From assembly GCA_031432545.1 (NCBI GenBank), contig JAVKGX010000021.1, forward strand, positions 1 through 5,191: a stretch of 5,191 nucleotides of DNA, written 5' to 3'. The notes beneath the pieces were generated by a model. That model worked only from the letters and a program-made list of their open reading frames with translations. It ran no database searches and had not been told where the DNA came from. Source of the stretch: Armatimonadota bacterium. GTDB lineage: Bacteria > Sysuimicrobiota > Sysuimicrobiia > Sysuimicrobiales > Sysuimicrobiaceae. Within the stretch, counting starts at the first letter, position 1. Every line of letters starts with the position of its first letter. The position numbers were made by a program, and so were the translations under genes. This document shows, in pieces, positions 1 through 5,191 of the stretch.

Positions 1-407
1 GCTTCGACGACGCGGTGTACGCGGCGGCGCGGTTGCTGCGCATCCTGTCCAACACCGACCGCCCGCTGTCGGCGCTGCTGGCAGACGTCCCTCGCTACCA
101 CACGACGCCGGAGATCCGCGTGCCCTGCCCCGATGACCGTAAGTTCGACGTGGTAGCCGAGCTGGTCGATCACTTCAAGCAGCACTACGAGGTCGTGGAC
201 GTGGACGGCGCCCGTGTGCTCTTCCCCGACGGCTGGGGGCTGGTGCGGGCCAGCAACACACAGCCGGTGCTCGTCGTGCGGGCAGAGGCGAAGACGCCAC
301 AGGCGCTTGAGCGGATCCAGGCGACGCTCGAACAGGCGCTGCGCCATTTCCCCGAGGTCGGGCAGATCGACTGGGGCGAGGCGTTGGCTGGCGCAGGAAA
401 ACACTGA
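1..407 (+). CDS. Phosphomannomutase/phosphoglucomutase, C-terminal part (AlgC/ManB-like), 5'-truncated by window edge
   Basis: The frame is open from base 3 and ends at TGA 405-407, so only about the last 134 residues are present. The protein interconverts hexose-6-phosphate and hexose-1-phosphate (mannose and/or glucose) in the cytosol, feeding nucleotide-sugar synthesis. Seen: the sequence reads FDDAVYAAARLLRILS, the end of domain 3, then the domain-4 segment with GWGLVRASNTQPVLVVRAEA. RASNTQP (bases 246-266) is the phosphate-binding loop of the alpha-D-phosphohexomutase family, and GWGLVRASNT is the form typical of AlgC-type bifunctional enzymes. The catalytic phosphoserine, metal loop and sugar-specificity loop lie outside the window, so mannose versus glucose preference cannot be read. 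The stop is 7 bases before the next start, which suggests co-transcription. It could make glucose-1-phosphate for the RmlA enzyme encoded downstream (inference). Confidence 0.93.
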   Translation, partial: FDDAVYAAARLLRILSNTDRPLSALLADVPRYHTTPEIRVPCPDDRKFDVVAELVDHFKQHYEVVDVDGARVLFPDGWGLVRASNTQPVLVVRAEAKTPQALERIQATLEQALRHFPEVGQIDWGEALAGAGKH

Positions 408-414
408 GTCACCC

Positions 415-2280
415 GTGGACCACCCTTTTCTGCAAAGACTGGGACGCGGAGTCCTCGTCGCCGACGGCGCGATGGGAACGTTGCTGTACGCGCGGGGCGT
501 CCCGTTCGACCAGTCGTTCGAGCTGCTGAATGTCACCGACCGGGACCGCGTCCTGCAGATCCACCTCGACTACATCCGCGCCGGCGCGGAACTGATCGAG
601 ACCAACACCTTCGCCGGCAACCGCATCAAGCTCGCCAGCCGCGGCCTCGCCGACCGGGTGCGCGAGCTGAACCGCGCGGGCGCGAAGGTGGCCAAGGAGG
701 CGCGTGACGTCGCCGGCGCACCGGTGTTCATCGCCGGCTCCGTAGGCCCGTTGGGTAAGCCGTTGCGACCGTTCGGGTTGATCTCCGTGGAGGAAGCCCA
801 CGACGCGTTCCGCGAGCAGGTCGAGGCCCTCACCGAGGGCGGCGTCGATCTGATCCTGCTGGAGACGTTCTCCGATCTCGACGAACTCCGCGTCGCCGTC
901 CGCGCGGCGCGCGAGGCGACCGACCTACCGGTCGTGGCCGAGATGACGTTCGACGAAGAGGGCCTGACGCTGCGCGGCAACGCGCCGGCGGAGGTCGTGC
1001 GCGCGTTGGAGCCGCTGGGCGTGGCCGCGGTGGGCGCCAACTGCAGCGTGGGCCCTCTGCCGATGGTCGACGTCGTCGCGGCGATGGCGCAGGCGGCGTC
1101 CGTCCCGATCTTCGCCATGCCGAACGCCGGGTTCCCTGCGCGCGTGGAAGGACGCTTCATGTACTTCACGTCGCCAGGATACTTCGCCGAACACGCGCGG
1201 CGGATGGTGCAGGTGGGTGCGCGCGTCGTGGGCGGCTGCTGCGGCACCACGCCGGAGCACATCGCCGCCATCGCGGAGGCGGTTCGCGCGCTGCAACCCG
1301 GTGCACGCGTCGAAGTGGTGCTGCCCCCGGTCCCCAAGCCGGAGCCCGCGCCGGTGGTGCCCTCGGAACCGACCGAGTTGAGTCGCAAGTTGGGAAGGCA
1401 GTTTGTCATCAGCGTCGAGGTCGACCCGCCCAAGGGTACGGACCCGCGCAAGGACCTTCTGGGCGCACAGATGCTGCGCGAGCCCGGCATCGACGCCGTC
1501 AACGTCGGCGACAGCCCCCTGGGCCGCGTGCGGATGGGTGCGGTGGCGATGTGCGTCCTGGTCCAGCAGCAGGTGGGTTTGGAGACGATCATCCACTTCA
1601 CGACCCGCGACCGCAACTTGATGGCCCTGCAGGCCGACCTGATCGGACTGCACGCGCTGGGGGTGCGCAACATCTTGGCGCTCACCGGCGACCCGCCGCG
1701 CGCCGGGGACTACCCCGGGGCGACCGCGGTGTACGACACCGACTCCATCGGTCTGGCGCGCATCCTCAAGCGGCTGAACGAGGGGACCGACCTCGCGGGC
1801 AAGCCGATCGGCCAGCCGACGTCGTTTTGCGTGGCGGTCGCCTTCGACATGCATCCGGACACCCTGGACCGGGAGATGGCGCGCCTGGACCGCAAGATCG
1901 AGGCGGGTGCGGACTTCGTCATGACCCAGCCGATCTTCGAGCCCGAGGTCCTCGACCACTACCTGCGCCGCGTGGGCCGGCCGCCGCGCCCGATGCTCAT
2001 CGGCGTCCTGCCGCTACAGTCCGGCCGCCACGCCGAGTTCCTGCACCACGAGGTGCCGGGCATCCACATCCCCGACTGGGTCCGCCAGCGCATGGCCCGG
2101 GCCGGCAACCGCGGTCGTGAGGAGGGGCTACAGCTGGCGATCGAACTGCTGGACGCCATCGCCGACCGCATCGACGGGGTGTACCTGATGCCCTCCTTCG
2201 GCCGCTACGAGGTGGTGGCCGAACTCGTCACCCGCCTCCGCACGCATCCGGCACTCGCCTCCGGGCGCTCTCGTCCGTGA
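415..2280 (+). CDS. Bifunctional homocysteine S-methyltransferase / 5,10-methylenetetrahydrofolate reductase (YitJ-like)
   Basis: A 621-residue cytosolic two-domain enzyme of methionine and one-carbon metabolism. Residues 1 to about 299 are the homocysteine-binding barrel, with DGAMGT at 17-22, ETNTF at 62-66, GANCS with Cys210, and GGCCGT with Cys275/Cys276; these three Cys are the expected zinc ligands. A Pro-rich linker (about 300-321) leads to a methylenetetrahydrofolate reductase domain (322-621). That domain has SVEVDPP with Glu335 (the MetF catalytic Glu position), LTGDPP with Asp426 (flavin contact) and TQPIF around Gln505 (folate contact). Ligand roles come from family knowledge. The GTG at 415 is chosen because it precedes the DGAMGT motif and avoids overlap with the mutase gene. 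A weak AGGA lies 16 bases upstream, so translation may be coupled to the preceding gene. The ATG at 472 lies inside the motif and is too late. No cobalamin-binding or reactivation domain is present, so the methyl donor is open. No S-box leader can precede it here. Confidence 0.93.
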   Translation: MDHPFLQRLGRGVLVADGAMGTLLYARGVPFDQSFELLNVTDRDRVLQIHLDYIRAGAELIETNTFAGNRIKLASRGLADRVRELNRAGAKVAKEARDVAGAPVFIAGSVGPLGKPLRPFGLISVEEAHDAFREQVEALTEGGVDLILLETFSDLDELRVAVRAAREATDLPVVAEMTFDEEGLTLRGNAPAEVVRALEPLGVAAVGANCSVGPLPMVDVVAAMAQAASVPIFAMPNAGFPARVEGRFMYFTSPGYFAEHARRMVQVGARVVGGCCGTTPEHIAAIAEAVRALQPGARVEVVLPPVPKPEPAPVVPSEPTELSRKLGRQFVISVEVDPPKGTDPRKDLLGAQMLREPGIDAVNVGDSPLGRVRMGAVAMCVLVQQQVGLETIIHFTTRDRNLMALQADLIGLHALGVRNILALTGDPPRAGDYPGATAVYDTDSIGLARILKRLNEGTDLAGKPIGQPTSFCVAVAFDMHPDTLDREMARLDRKIEAGADFVMTQPIFEPEVLDHYLRRVGRPPRPMLIGVLPLQSGRHAEFLHHEVPGIHIPDWVRQRMARAGNRGREEGLQLAIELLDAIADRIDGVYLMPSFGRYEVVAELVTRLRTHPALASGRSRP

Positions 2281-2314
2281 CCCACAATGGATGAGGGACC
2301 CGCGCCCGCCCTGG

Positions 2315-2405
2315 GGTTCCAGGTACGGGTACCAGGTACCGGTTCCAGGTGCCGGTTCCAGGTACCGGTTCCAGGTACCGGTTCCAGGTGCCGGTTCCAG
2401 GTACC
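2315..2405 (+). repeat. Tandem array of seven 13-bp repeats, consensus GGTTCCAGGTRCC
   Basis: Seven head-to-tail units without spacers begin at 2315, 2328, 2341, 2354, 2367, 2380 and 2393. Units 4, 5 and 7 are identical (GGTTCCAGGTACC). Units 3 and 6 have G for A at position 11. Unit 1 ends in G instead of C, and unit 2 has A for T at position 4. Several units contain the palindrome GGTACC, so neighbouring copies could pair, for example 2361-2366 with 2374-2379 across a 7-base loop. The 13-bp period is not a multiple of three, and the array lies between two well-defined genes, so it is taken as non-coding. Role unknown: slippage-prone minisatellite, protein-binding array or RNA structure are all possible. 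Confidence 0.93.
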
Positions 2406-2415
2406 CCCCAGCGGT

Positions 2416-2445
2416 GTGAATCAGATGGTACGCACGTGGTAGGCT
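2416..2445 (+). promoter_or_regulatory. Possible promoter for the Wzz-like gene (weak, leaderless-type spacing)
   Basis: A TANNNT-type -10 (TAGGCT, 2440-2445) lies 6 bases before the ATG at 2452. A poor -35-like hexamer (GTGAAT, 2416-2421) sits 18 bases upstream of it. If real, transcription would start at or next to the A of the ATG, giving a leaderless mRNA. This arrangement is known from Actinobacteria and Deinococcus/Thermus. It fits the absence of a good Shine-Dalgarno sequence before this ATG. The match is weak and short AT-containing hexamers occur by chance, so this is tentative. Confidence 0.25.
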
Positions 2446-2451
2446 GGTGCC

Positions 2452-3315
2452 ATGGAGGCCAGACAGCCCGTACCGGACGACGAGATCGACCTCAGGCAGC
2501 TGTTCGGAGCCCTTTGGCGCGGCCGCTGGACGATCCTGGCGCTCATGGTTGCCGCGGCACTGATCGCAGCCGTCCTCAGCGTTTTCGTCATCGCCCCGAC
2601 CTACGAGTCGCGGACGTACATCCAGCTCAGCGAGCACAGCTCACCCGCATACGCGACGCCGCAGGCGGCAGCACGGGTGCTCACCAGTGTGTCGTTCCTG
2701 CGGCCCATCGCCGCGCGGTACGGGATCCCTACGGACCGGCGCCTGGAGCGCATGGTCCGTGCGGAAGCGGTGCGGGACACCCGGATTGTGTACCTGCGAA
2801 TCCGGGACCGCAACCCCCAGCGCCTGGAGGCCTTCACACGCGACGTGGTCCAAGAGTTCCTCCGGGTGGCTTCGGAACGGGTCCGGCAGCGCCGCGAGGT
2901 CACAAGTCAGCGCCTGGCTGCCGTTCAGGCACAGCTGGACGACGTCGACCGGACCCTGCGGTTGTCGCGCGAAGTCTTGACCCGGCTTCAGAGCAGGGCC
3001 GACCTCGGCACAGACGGCGGGTTTGCGCGATCCTTCGCGCTGAACGCTGCGGCGGTCTCGGGGGGCGTCTACGGCAGCCTGCTGGCGGCTCAAAGAGACC
3101 TGCAGGCGGAACTCATAGCCCTCGAGCCGCCTTACCTCGTCCAGGAGCCGTACGTTCCATCTGAGCCCGTTTCCCCCCGACCGGTCCTGAACACGGCCGT
3201 GGCCGCAACCCTGGGTCTGCTCGTGGGTGCATTCGGAGTCCTGGTTCGGGAGGCGTGGGCCGCCGTACCCCAACAGCAGCGCTCACCCAGTACGGTGATC
3301 CCCGAGCCGCATTGA
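2452..3315 (+). CDS. Wzz-type polysaccharide chain-length determinant / co-polymerase protein (no kinase domain)
   Basis: A 287-residue inner-membrane protein expected to control polymer length in Wzy-dependent polysaccharide assembly. Seen: a cytoplasmic N-terminus with the DEIDLRQLFGALWRGRW pattern typical of Wzz-domain proteins, then a hydrophobic segment at about 26-48 followed by APTYES. An Arg/Glu/Gln-rich, probably coiled-coil, extracytoplasmic region spans about 105-180. Next comes the Pro-rich stretch EPVSPRP (238-244) just before the second membrane segment (about 248-265), and a 20-residue tail. Two TM segments with a Pro-rich motif before TM2 are the hallmark of polysaccharide co-polymerases. 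No Walker motifs or Tyr-rich tail follow, so it is not a Wzc-type fused tyrosine kinase. A separate kinase may lie outside the window. The ATG at 2452 places TM1 correctly; no strong Shine-Dalgarno precedes it. It opens the sugar-nucleotide gene group downstream. The product family is well supported, the polymer is unknown. Confidence 0.85.
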   Translation: MEARQPVPDDEIDLRQLFGALWRGRWTILALMVAAALIAAVLSVFVIAPTYESRTYIQLSEHSSPAYATPQAAARVLTSVSFLRPIAARYGIPTDRRLERMVRAEAVRDTRIVYLRIRDRNPQRLEAFTRDVVQEFLRVASERVRQRREVTSQRLAAVQAQLDDVDRTLRLSREVLTRLQSRADLGTDGGFARSFALNAAAVSGGVYGSLLAAQRDLQAELIALEPPYLVQEPYVPSEPVSPRPVLNTAVAATLGLLVGAFGVLVREAWAAVPQQQRSPSTVIPEPH

Positions 3316-3337
3316 GTCTGGAGCATAAGCAGCGTGC

Positions 3338-3350
3338 CCCGTCCGACGGG
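3338..3350. repeat. Short perfect inverted repeat CCCGTC-C-GACGGG in the gap after the Wzz-like gene
   Basis: Six-base arms (3338-3343 and 3345-3350) flank one central base. As RNA this would fold as a 5-bp stem with a 3-base loop. An alternative pairing of CCGTCC (3339-3344) with GGACGG (3368-3373) is also possible. No T-run follows either structure, so it is not called a terminator. It could be an operator or chance in GC-rich DNA. Confidence 0.35.
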
Positions 3351-3385
3351 TCTGAGCCTCGGGGGAAGGACGGTCGAGCGCAAGC

Positions 3386-3401
3386 GACGAAGTGACGAAG
3401 T
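3386..3401 (+). repeat. Perfect two-copy tandem repeat of GACGAAGT upstream of rmlA
   Basis: GACGAAGT occurs twice back to back (3386-3393, 3394-3401), ending 12 bases before the ATG of the thymidylyltransferase gene. This places the repeat where a ribosome or a regulator would bind. Two copies of an 8-mer are compatible with a local duplication. No function can be assigned. Confidence 0.5.
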
Positions 3402-3413
3402 AGAGATGGGCGT

Positions 3414-4478
3414 ATGAAGGCACTGGTCCTCGCCGGAGGCAAGGGGACGCGCCTCCGGCCCCTCACTTACACCGTGGCCAAGCAGCTGATCCCCGTGGCC
3501 AACGTCCCGATCCTGCACTACGTGATGCGGCACCTGGAGGAGGCGGAGATCCACGACGTGGGGGTAATCCTGTCCCCGGAAACCGGCGACCAGGTCCGGG
3601 CATCTCTGGAATCAGCGAACTTTTCCTTAGACTTCACCTACATCCTGCAGGAAGCGCCACTCGGCCTTGCCCACGCCGTCAAGGTGGCCCGTCCGTTTCT
3701 GGGCGACGAACCGTTTGTCATGTACCTGGGCGACAACCTCATCGGCCGAGGGATCCGCCACCTCGTGGCGGAGTTCTTCGACCGGCGCGCCGACGCGCTG
3801 GTCCTGCTCAAGGAGGTCGCCGATCCCCGACGTTTCGGGGTGGCGGAGCTGGACGGCAGTGGTCGGGTGCGCCGCCTCGTGGAGAAGCCCAAGGAGCCAC
3901 CCAGCAACCTTGCCCTCGTAGGCGTCTATCTTTTCGGGGCGGCGGTGCACGAGGCGGTGGACGAAATCGAGCCTTCCTGGCGCGACGAACTTGAGATCAC
4001 CGACGCCATCCAGCGGCTGGTGGAAAGAGGCCGCACCGTGCACAGCGCGGTGTTGGACGCCTGGTGGCTGGACACCGGTAAGAAAGACGACCTGCTCGAG
4101 GCCAACCGTGTGGTGCTGGACGAGTGGGTGCGGCGGGACGTGGCGGGCGAAGTGGACGGCGCAAGCCGGGTGACTGGGCGCGTCCAGGTCGAGCGGGGAG
4201 CGCACGTTGTCCGCAGCGAGATCCGGGGCCCCGTCGTGGTGGGTGCAGGCGCTGTGGTCGAAGACAGTTTCGTGGGCCCGTACACCAGCATCGGACCGCG
4301 CTGCGCGGTGCGCGGTTCCGTCCTGCAGCACTGTGTGCTCCTGGAAGGAGCGGTGGTGGACGGGATCCAGCGGCTTGAAGATAGCGTGGTCGGCCAGAAC
4401 GCCGTCGTGCGCAGGGCCCAGAGCAACCACCGGGCGCTCCGGTTGATGGTAGGGGATGACGCGGAGGTAGTGTTGTGA
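3414..4478 (+). CDS. rmlA: Glucose-1-phosphate thymidylyltransferase, long form (RmlA/RfbA family)
   Basis: A 354-residue cytosolic nucleotidyltransferase making dTDP-glucose from dTTP and glucose-1-phosphate, the first step to dTDP-rhamnose and other dTDP-deoxysugars. Seen: the nucleotide-binding signature LAGGKGTRLRPLT (6-18) with Lys23 in AKQLIPV, GDN with metal-site Asp107, EKP at 157-159 for sugar-phosphate binding, and WWLDTG with Asp220, the second metal ligand. After about residue 235 come hexapeptide-like repeats (GPVVVGAGAVVEDSFVG and following), a left-handed beta-helix. The short RmlA form of about 290 residues lacks this, so the protein belongs to the long class. The ATG at 3414 starts right at the first beta strand; only AGAG (3402-3405) resembles a ribosome site. 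An overlapping three-codon ATG frame (3406-3417) crosses the start. The long forms sit in dTDP-sugar clusters, as here with rmlC 51 bases on. Nucleotide preference (dTTP over UTP) is inferred from the family. Confidence 0.9.
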   Translation: MKALVLAGGKGTRLRPLTYTVAKQLIPVANVPILHYVMRHLEEAEIHDVGVILSPETGDQVRASLESANFSLDFTYILQEAPLGLAHAVKVARPFLGDEPFVMYLGDNLIGRGIRHLVAEFFDRRADALVLLKEVADPRRFGVAELDGSGRVRRLVEKPKEPPSNLALVGVYLFGAAVHEAVDEIEPSWRDELEITDAIQRLVERGRTVHSAVLDAWWLDTGKKDDLLEANRVVLDEWVRRDVAGEVDGASRVTGRVQVERGAHVVRSEIRGPVVVGAGAVVEDSFVGPYTSIGPRCAVRGSVLQHCVLLEGAVVDGIQRLEDSVVGQNAVVRRAQSNHRALRLMVGDDAEVVL

Positions 4479-4515
4479 GGGCGGAAGGGGCGACCCGAAT
4501 TGACCATCTGCTACC

Positions 4516-4520
4516 AGGGG
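4516..4520 (+). promoter_or_regulatory. Ribosome binding site supporting the GTG start of rmlC
   Basis: AGGGG lies 9 bases upstream of GTG 4530. The nearer GGAG (4525-4528) is only one base from the start and too close to be used. The site supports GTG 4530, which gives the expected short N-terminus before the RmlC cupin fold. Confidence 0.5.
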
Positions 4521-4529
4521 TGACGGAGC

Positions 4530-5096
4530 GTGCCGTTCGAGTTCACCCGTCTTGAGATCCCGAATGTCGTGCTGGTCCGCGCGAAGGCGTTTTTCGACCC
4601 GCGTGGCTTCTTCATGGAAGGCTACAGGCGGTCGGAGTTCCTCGCGAACGGTATTTCCGCAACCTTTGTGCAGGACAACTTCTCGCACTCCGTGCGCCGG
4701 GGCGTGCTGCGGGGCCTGCACTACCAGAAGGACCCGAAGGCCCAGGGCAAACTGGTCATGGTCCTGCGCGGTGAGATCTACGACGTGGCGGTGGACATCC
4801 GACAGGGCTCACCTACGTACGGCCGCTGGGTGGCGGTCACCCTCTCCAGCTCAGCCCACACGATGCTGTACGTGCCGCCAGGCTTCGCCCACGGGTTCTG
4901 CGTGTTGAGCGACAGTGCGGACGTGCTGTACAAGTGCACAGAGGAGTACGCGCCCGAGCTGGACCGGGGCATCCGGTGGGACGACCCCGACCTCGCCATC
5001 CCCTGGCCGGTGGAGGAACCGATACTCTCGGAGAAGGACCGGGCCTGGCCCGGCCTGCGCGAGGCGGACAACAACTACGTGTACCGCGCGGAGTAG
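4530..5096 (+). CDS. rmlC: dTDP-4-dehydrorhamnose 3,5-epimerase (RmlC/RfbC family)
   Basis: A 188-residue cytosolic cupin that epimerises C3 and C5 of dTDP-4-dehydro-6-deoxy-glucose, giving dTDP-4-dehydro-L-rhamnose. Family length is about 180-200, so the gene is complete. Seen: FFDPRGFFMEGY (22-33), QDNFSHS (48-54), then GVLRGLHYQ with His64 (catalytic base position). After that come VPPGFAHGFCVLS, YKCTEEY with Tyr140 (a candidate for the conserved catalytic Tyr), IRWDDPDLAIPW (148-159), and SEKD ending at Asp170 (the Asp partner of the catalytic His in known RmlC). The start is GTG 4530. It follows rmlA by 51 bases and precedes an SDR gene by 14, consistent with one transcript. A close relative acting only at C3 or C5 in another deoxysugar pathway cannot be excluded without rmlB/rmlD or the glycan structure. 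Confidence 0.93.
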   Translation: MPFEFTRLEIPNVVLVRAKAFFDPRGFFMEGYRRSEFLANGISATFVQDNFSHSVRRGVLRGLHYQKDPKAQGKLVMVLRGEIYDVAVDIRQGSPTYGRWVAVTLSSSAHTMLYVPPGFAHGFCVLSDSADVLYKCTEEYAPELDRGIRWDDPDLAIPWPVEEPILSEKDRAWPGLREADNNYVYRAE

Positions 5097-5102
5097 GGAG
5101 GT
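5095..5102 (+). promoter_or_regulatory. Strong Shine-Dalgarno deciding a TTG start
   Basis: AGGGAGGT overlaps the stop of rmlC and lies 8 bases before TTG 5111. Good complementarity and spacing favour the TTG over the in-frame GTG at 5117, which would have a 14-base spacer and lose the first residues of the beta strand. Confidence 0.65.
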
Positions 5103-5110
5103 CTGAAGCG

Positions 5111-5191
5111 TTGAAAGTGCTGGTGACAGGTGCAGGGGGCTACATCGGTTCCGTGCTCGTGCGCATGCTCCTCCAGGAGGGCCACGAAGTG
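5111..5191 (+). CDS. NAD(P)-dependent sugar-nucleotide epimerase/dehydratase, extended SDR family, N-terminal fragment (runs off the window)
   Basis: Only 27 codons are present, in frame to the last base. The translation from TTG 5111 begins MKVLVTGAGGYIGSVLV. It shows the first beta strand and the GxxGxxG dinucleotide-binding loop (GAGGYIG, 7-13) of extended short-chain dehydrogenases, then the first helix and HEV at the start of the second strand. The strong Shine-Dalgarno sequence and the 14-base gap after rmlC imply the same transcript, so a sugar-nucleotide substrate is likely. RmlB (4,6-dehydratase), RmlD (4-reductase), a GalE-type epimerase or another epimerase/dehydratase are all possible. 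The Tyr-x-x-x-Lys site and substrate loop lie beyond the edge, so I do not choose among them. Confidence 0.82.
   Translation, partial: MKVLVTGAGGYIGSVLVRMLLQEGHEV

Noticed and set aside
570-1959. Long open frames on the minus strand opposite the methyltransferase/reductase gene (570-1685 and 925-1959)
   Set aside because: They lie wholly antisense to a gene with clear family motifs, have Arg/His/Ser/Thr-rich low-complexity translations and match no family I recognise. Long antisense frames are expected in GC-rich DNA.
2296-2320. Transcription terminator after the methyltransferase/reductase gene
   Set aside because: GGACCC and GGGTTCC can pair only with a bulge, and no T-run follows. There is no support for an intrinsic terminator.
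2315-2405. CRISPR array
   Set aside because: The 13-bp units are contiguous with no spacers and are too short for CRISPR repeats; no cas gene is present.
2128-2637. Minus-strand frame encoding a YLEPAPGTGTW-type peptide repeat
   Set aside because: The peptide repeat is just the 13-bp DNA array read in three successive frames (a 39-base cycle). The frame also runs antisense into both flanking genes.
2349-3164. Plus-strand 271-codon frame starting in the repeat array and overlapping the Wzz-like gene
   Set aside because: It is out of frame with the Wzz-like gene, which has a proper two-membrane-segment architecture. This alternative is Arg/Gly/Pro-rich and begins inside the repeat.
3406-3417. 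Three-codon upstream frame (ATG GGC GTA TGA) overlapping the rmlA start
   Set aside because: The overlap could couple re-initiation, but such a short frame arises easily by chance and has no convincing ribosome site of its own.
4479-4529. Promoter in the gap between rmlA and rmlC (TTGACC at 4499-4504)
   Set aside because: No -10-like hexamer occurs at a suitable distance downstream; the spacing of 51 bases fits a continuous operon transcript.
3627-4721. A 364-codon minus-strand open frame spanning rmlA and the start of rmlC
   Set aside because: It crosses two convincing sense genes and the gap between them, and its translation shows no domain pattern. It is a GC-driven shadow.

Overview
The window is GC-rich bacterial DNA with G/C-dominated third codon positions and five protein genes, all on the + strand, plus a sixth that runs off the right edge. 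GTG and TTG starts, very short intergenic gaps and high GC suggest a GC-rich bacterium, perhaps of the Terrabacteria type (Actinobacteria, Chloroflexota, Armatimonadota-like or Deinococcus/Thermus-like lineages). The sequence alone does not settle the phylum, and there is no rRNA or tRNA here to help.

Left part (1-2280): the C-terminal end of an AlgC/ManB-type phosphomannomutase/phosphoglucomutase is followed after only 7 bases by a two-domain protein. This protein fuses a zinc-dependent homocysteine S-methyltransferase to a methylenetetrahydrofolate reductase (YitJ-like). The mutase supplies hexose-1-phosphates for surface polysaccharide. The fusion belongs to methionine/one-carbon metabolism, so the pairing is metabolically mixed.

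Middle (2281-2451): a non-coding gap dominated by seven contiguous 13-bp repeats (consensus GGTTCCAGGTRCC, 2315-2405). A weak promoter-like element follows, placed close enough to the next start codon that the transcript could be leaderless.

Right part (2452-5191): the beginning of a surface-polysaccharide locus. In order it holds a Wzz-type chain-length/co-polymerase membrane protein without a kinase domain, a long-form glucose-1-phosphate thymidylyltransferase (RmlA-long), a dTDP-4-dehydrorhamnose 3,5-epimerase (RmlC), and the first 27 codons of an NAD(P)-binding extended-SDR sugar-nucleotide epimerase/dehydratase. RmlA makes dTDP-glucose from glucose-1-phosphate, which a mutase like the upstream one can supply. 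RmlC acts later on the dTDP-4-keto sugar. The SDR could be another step of the same pathway. Wzz would set the length of the polymer built from these sugars.

No mobile element, CRISPR array, RNA gene, toxin or defence gene is visible. I see no convincing undescribed system. The tandem repeat array at the boundary of the polysaccharide locus is the feature that the genes explain least.
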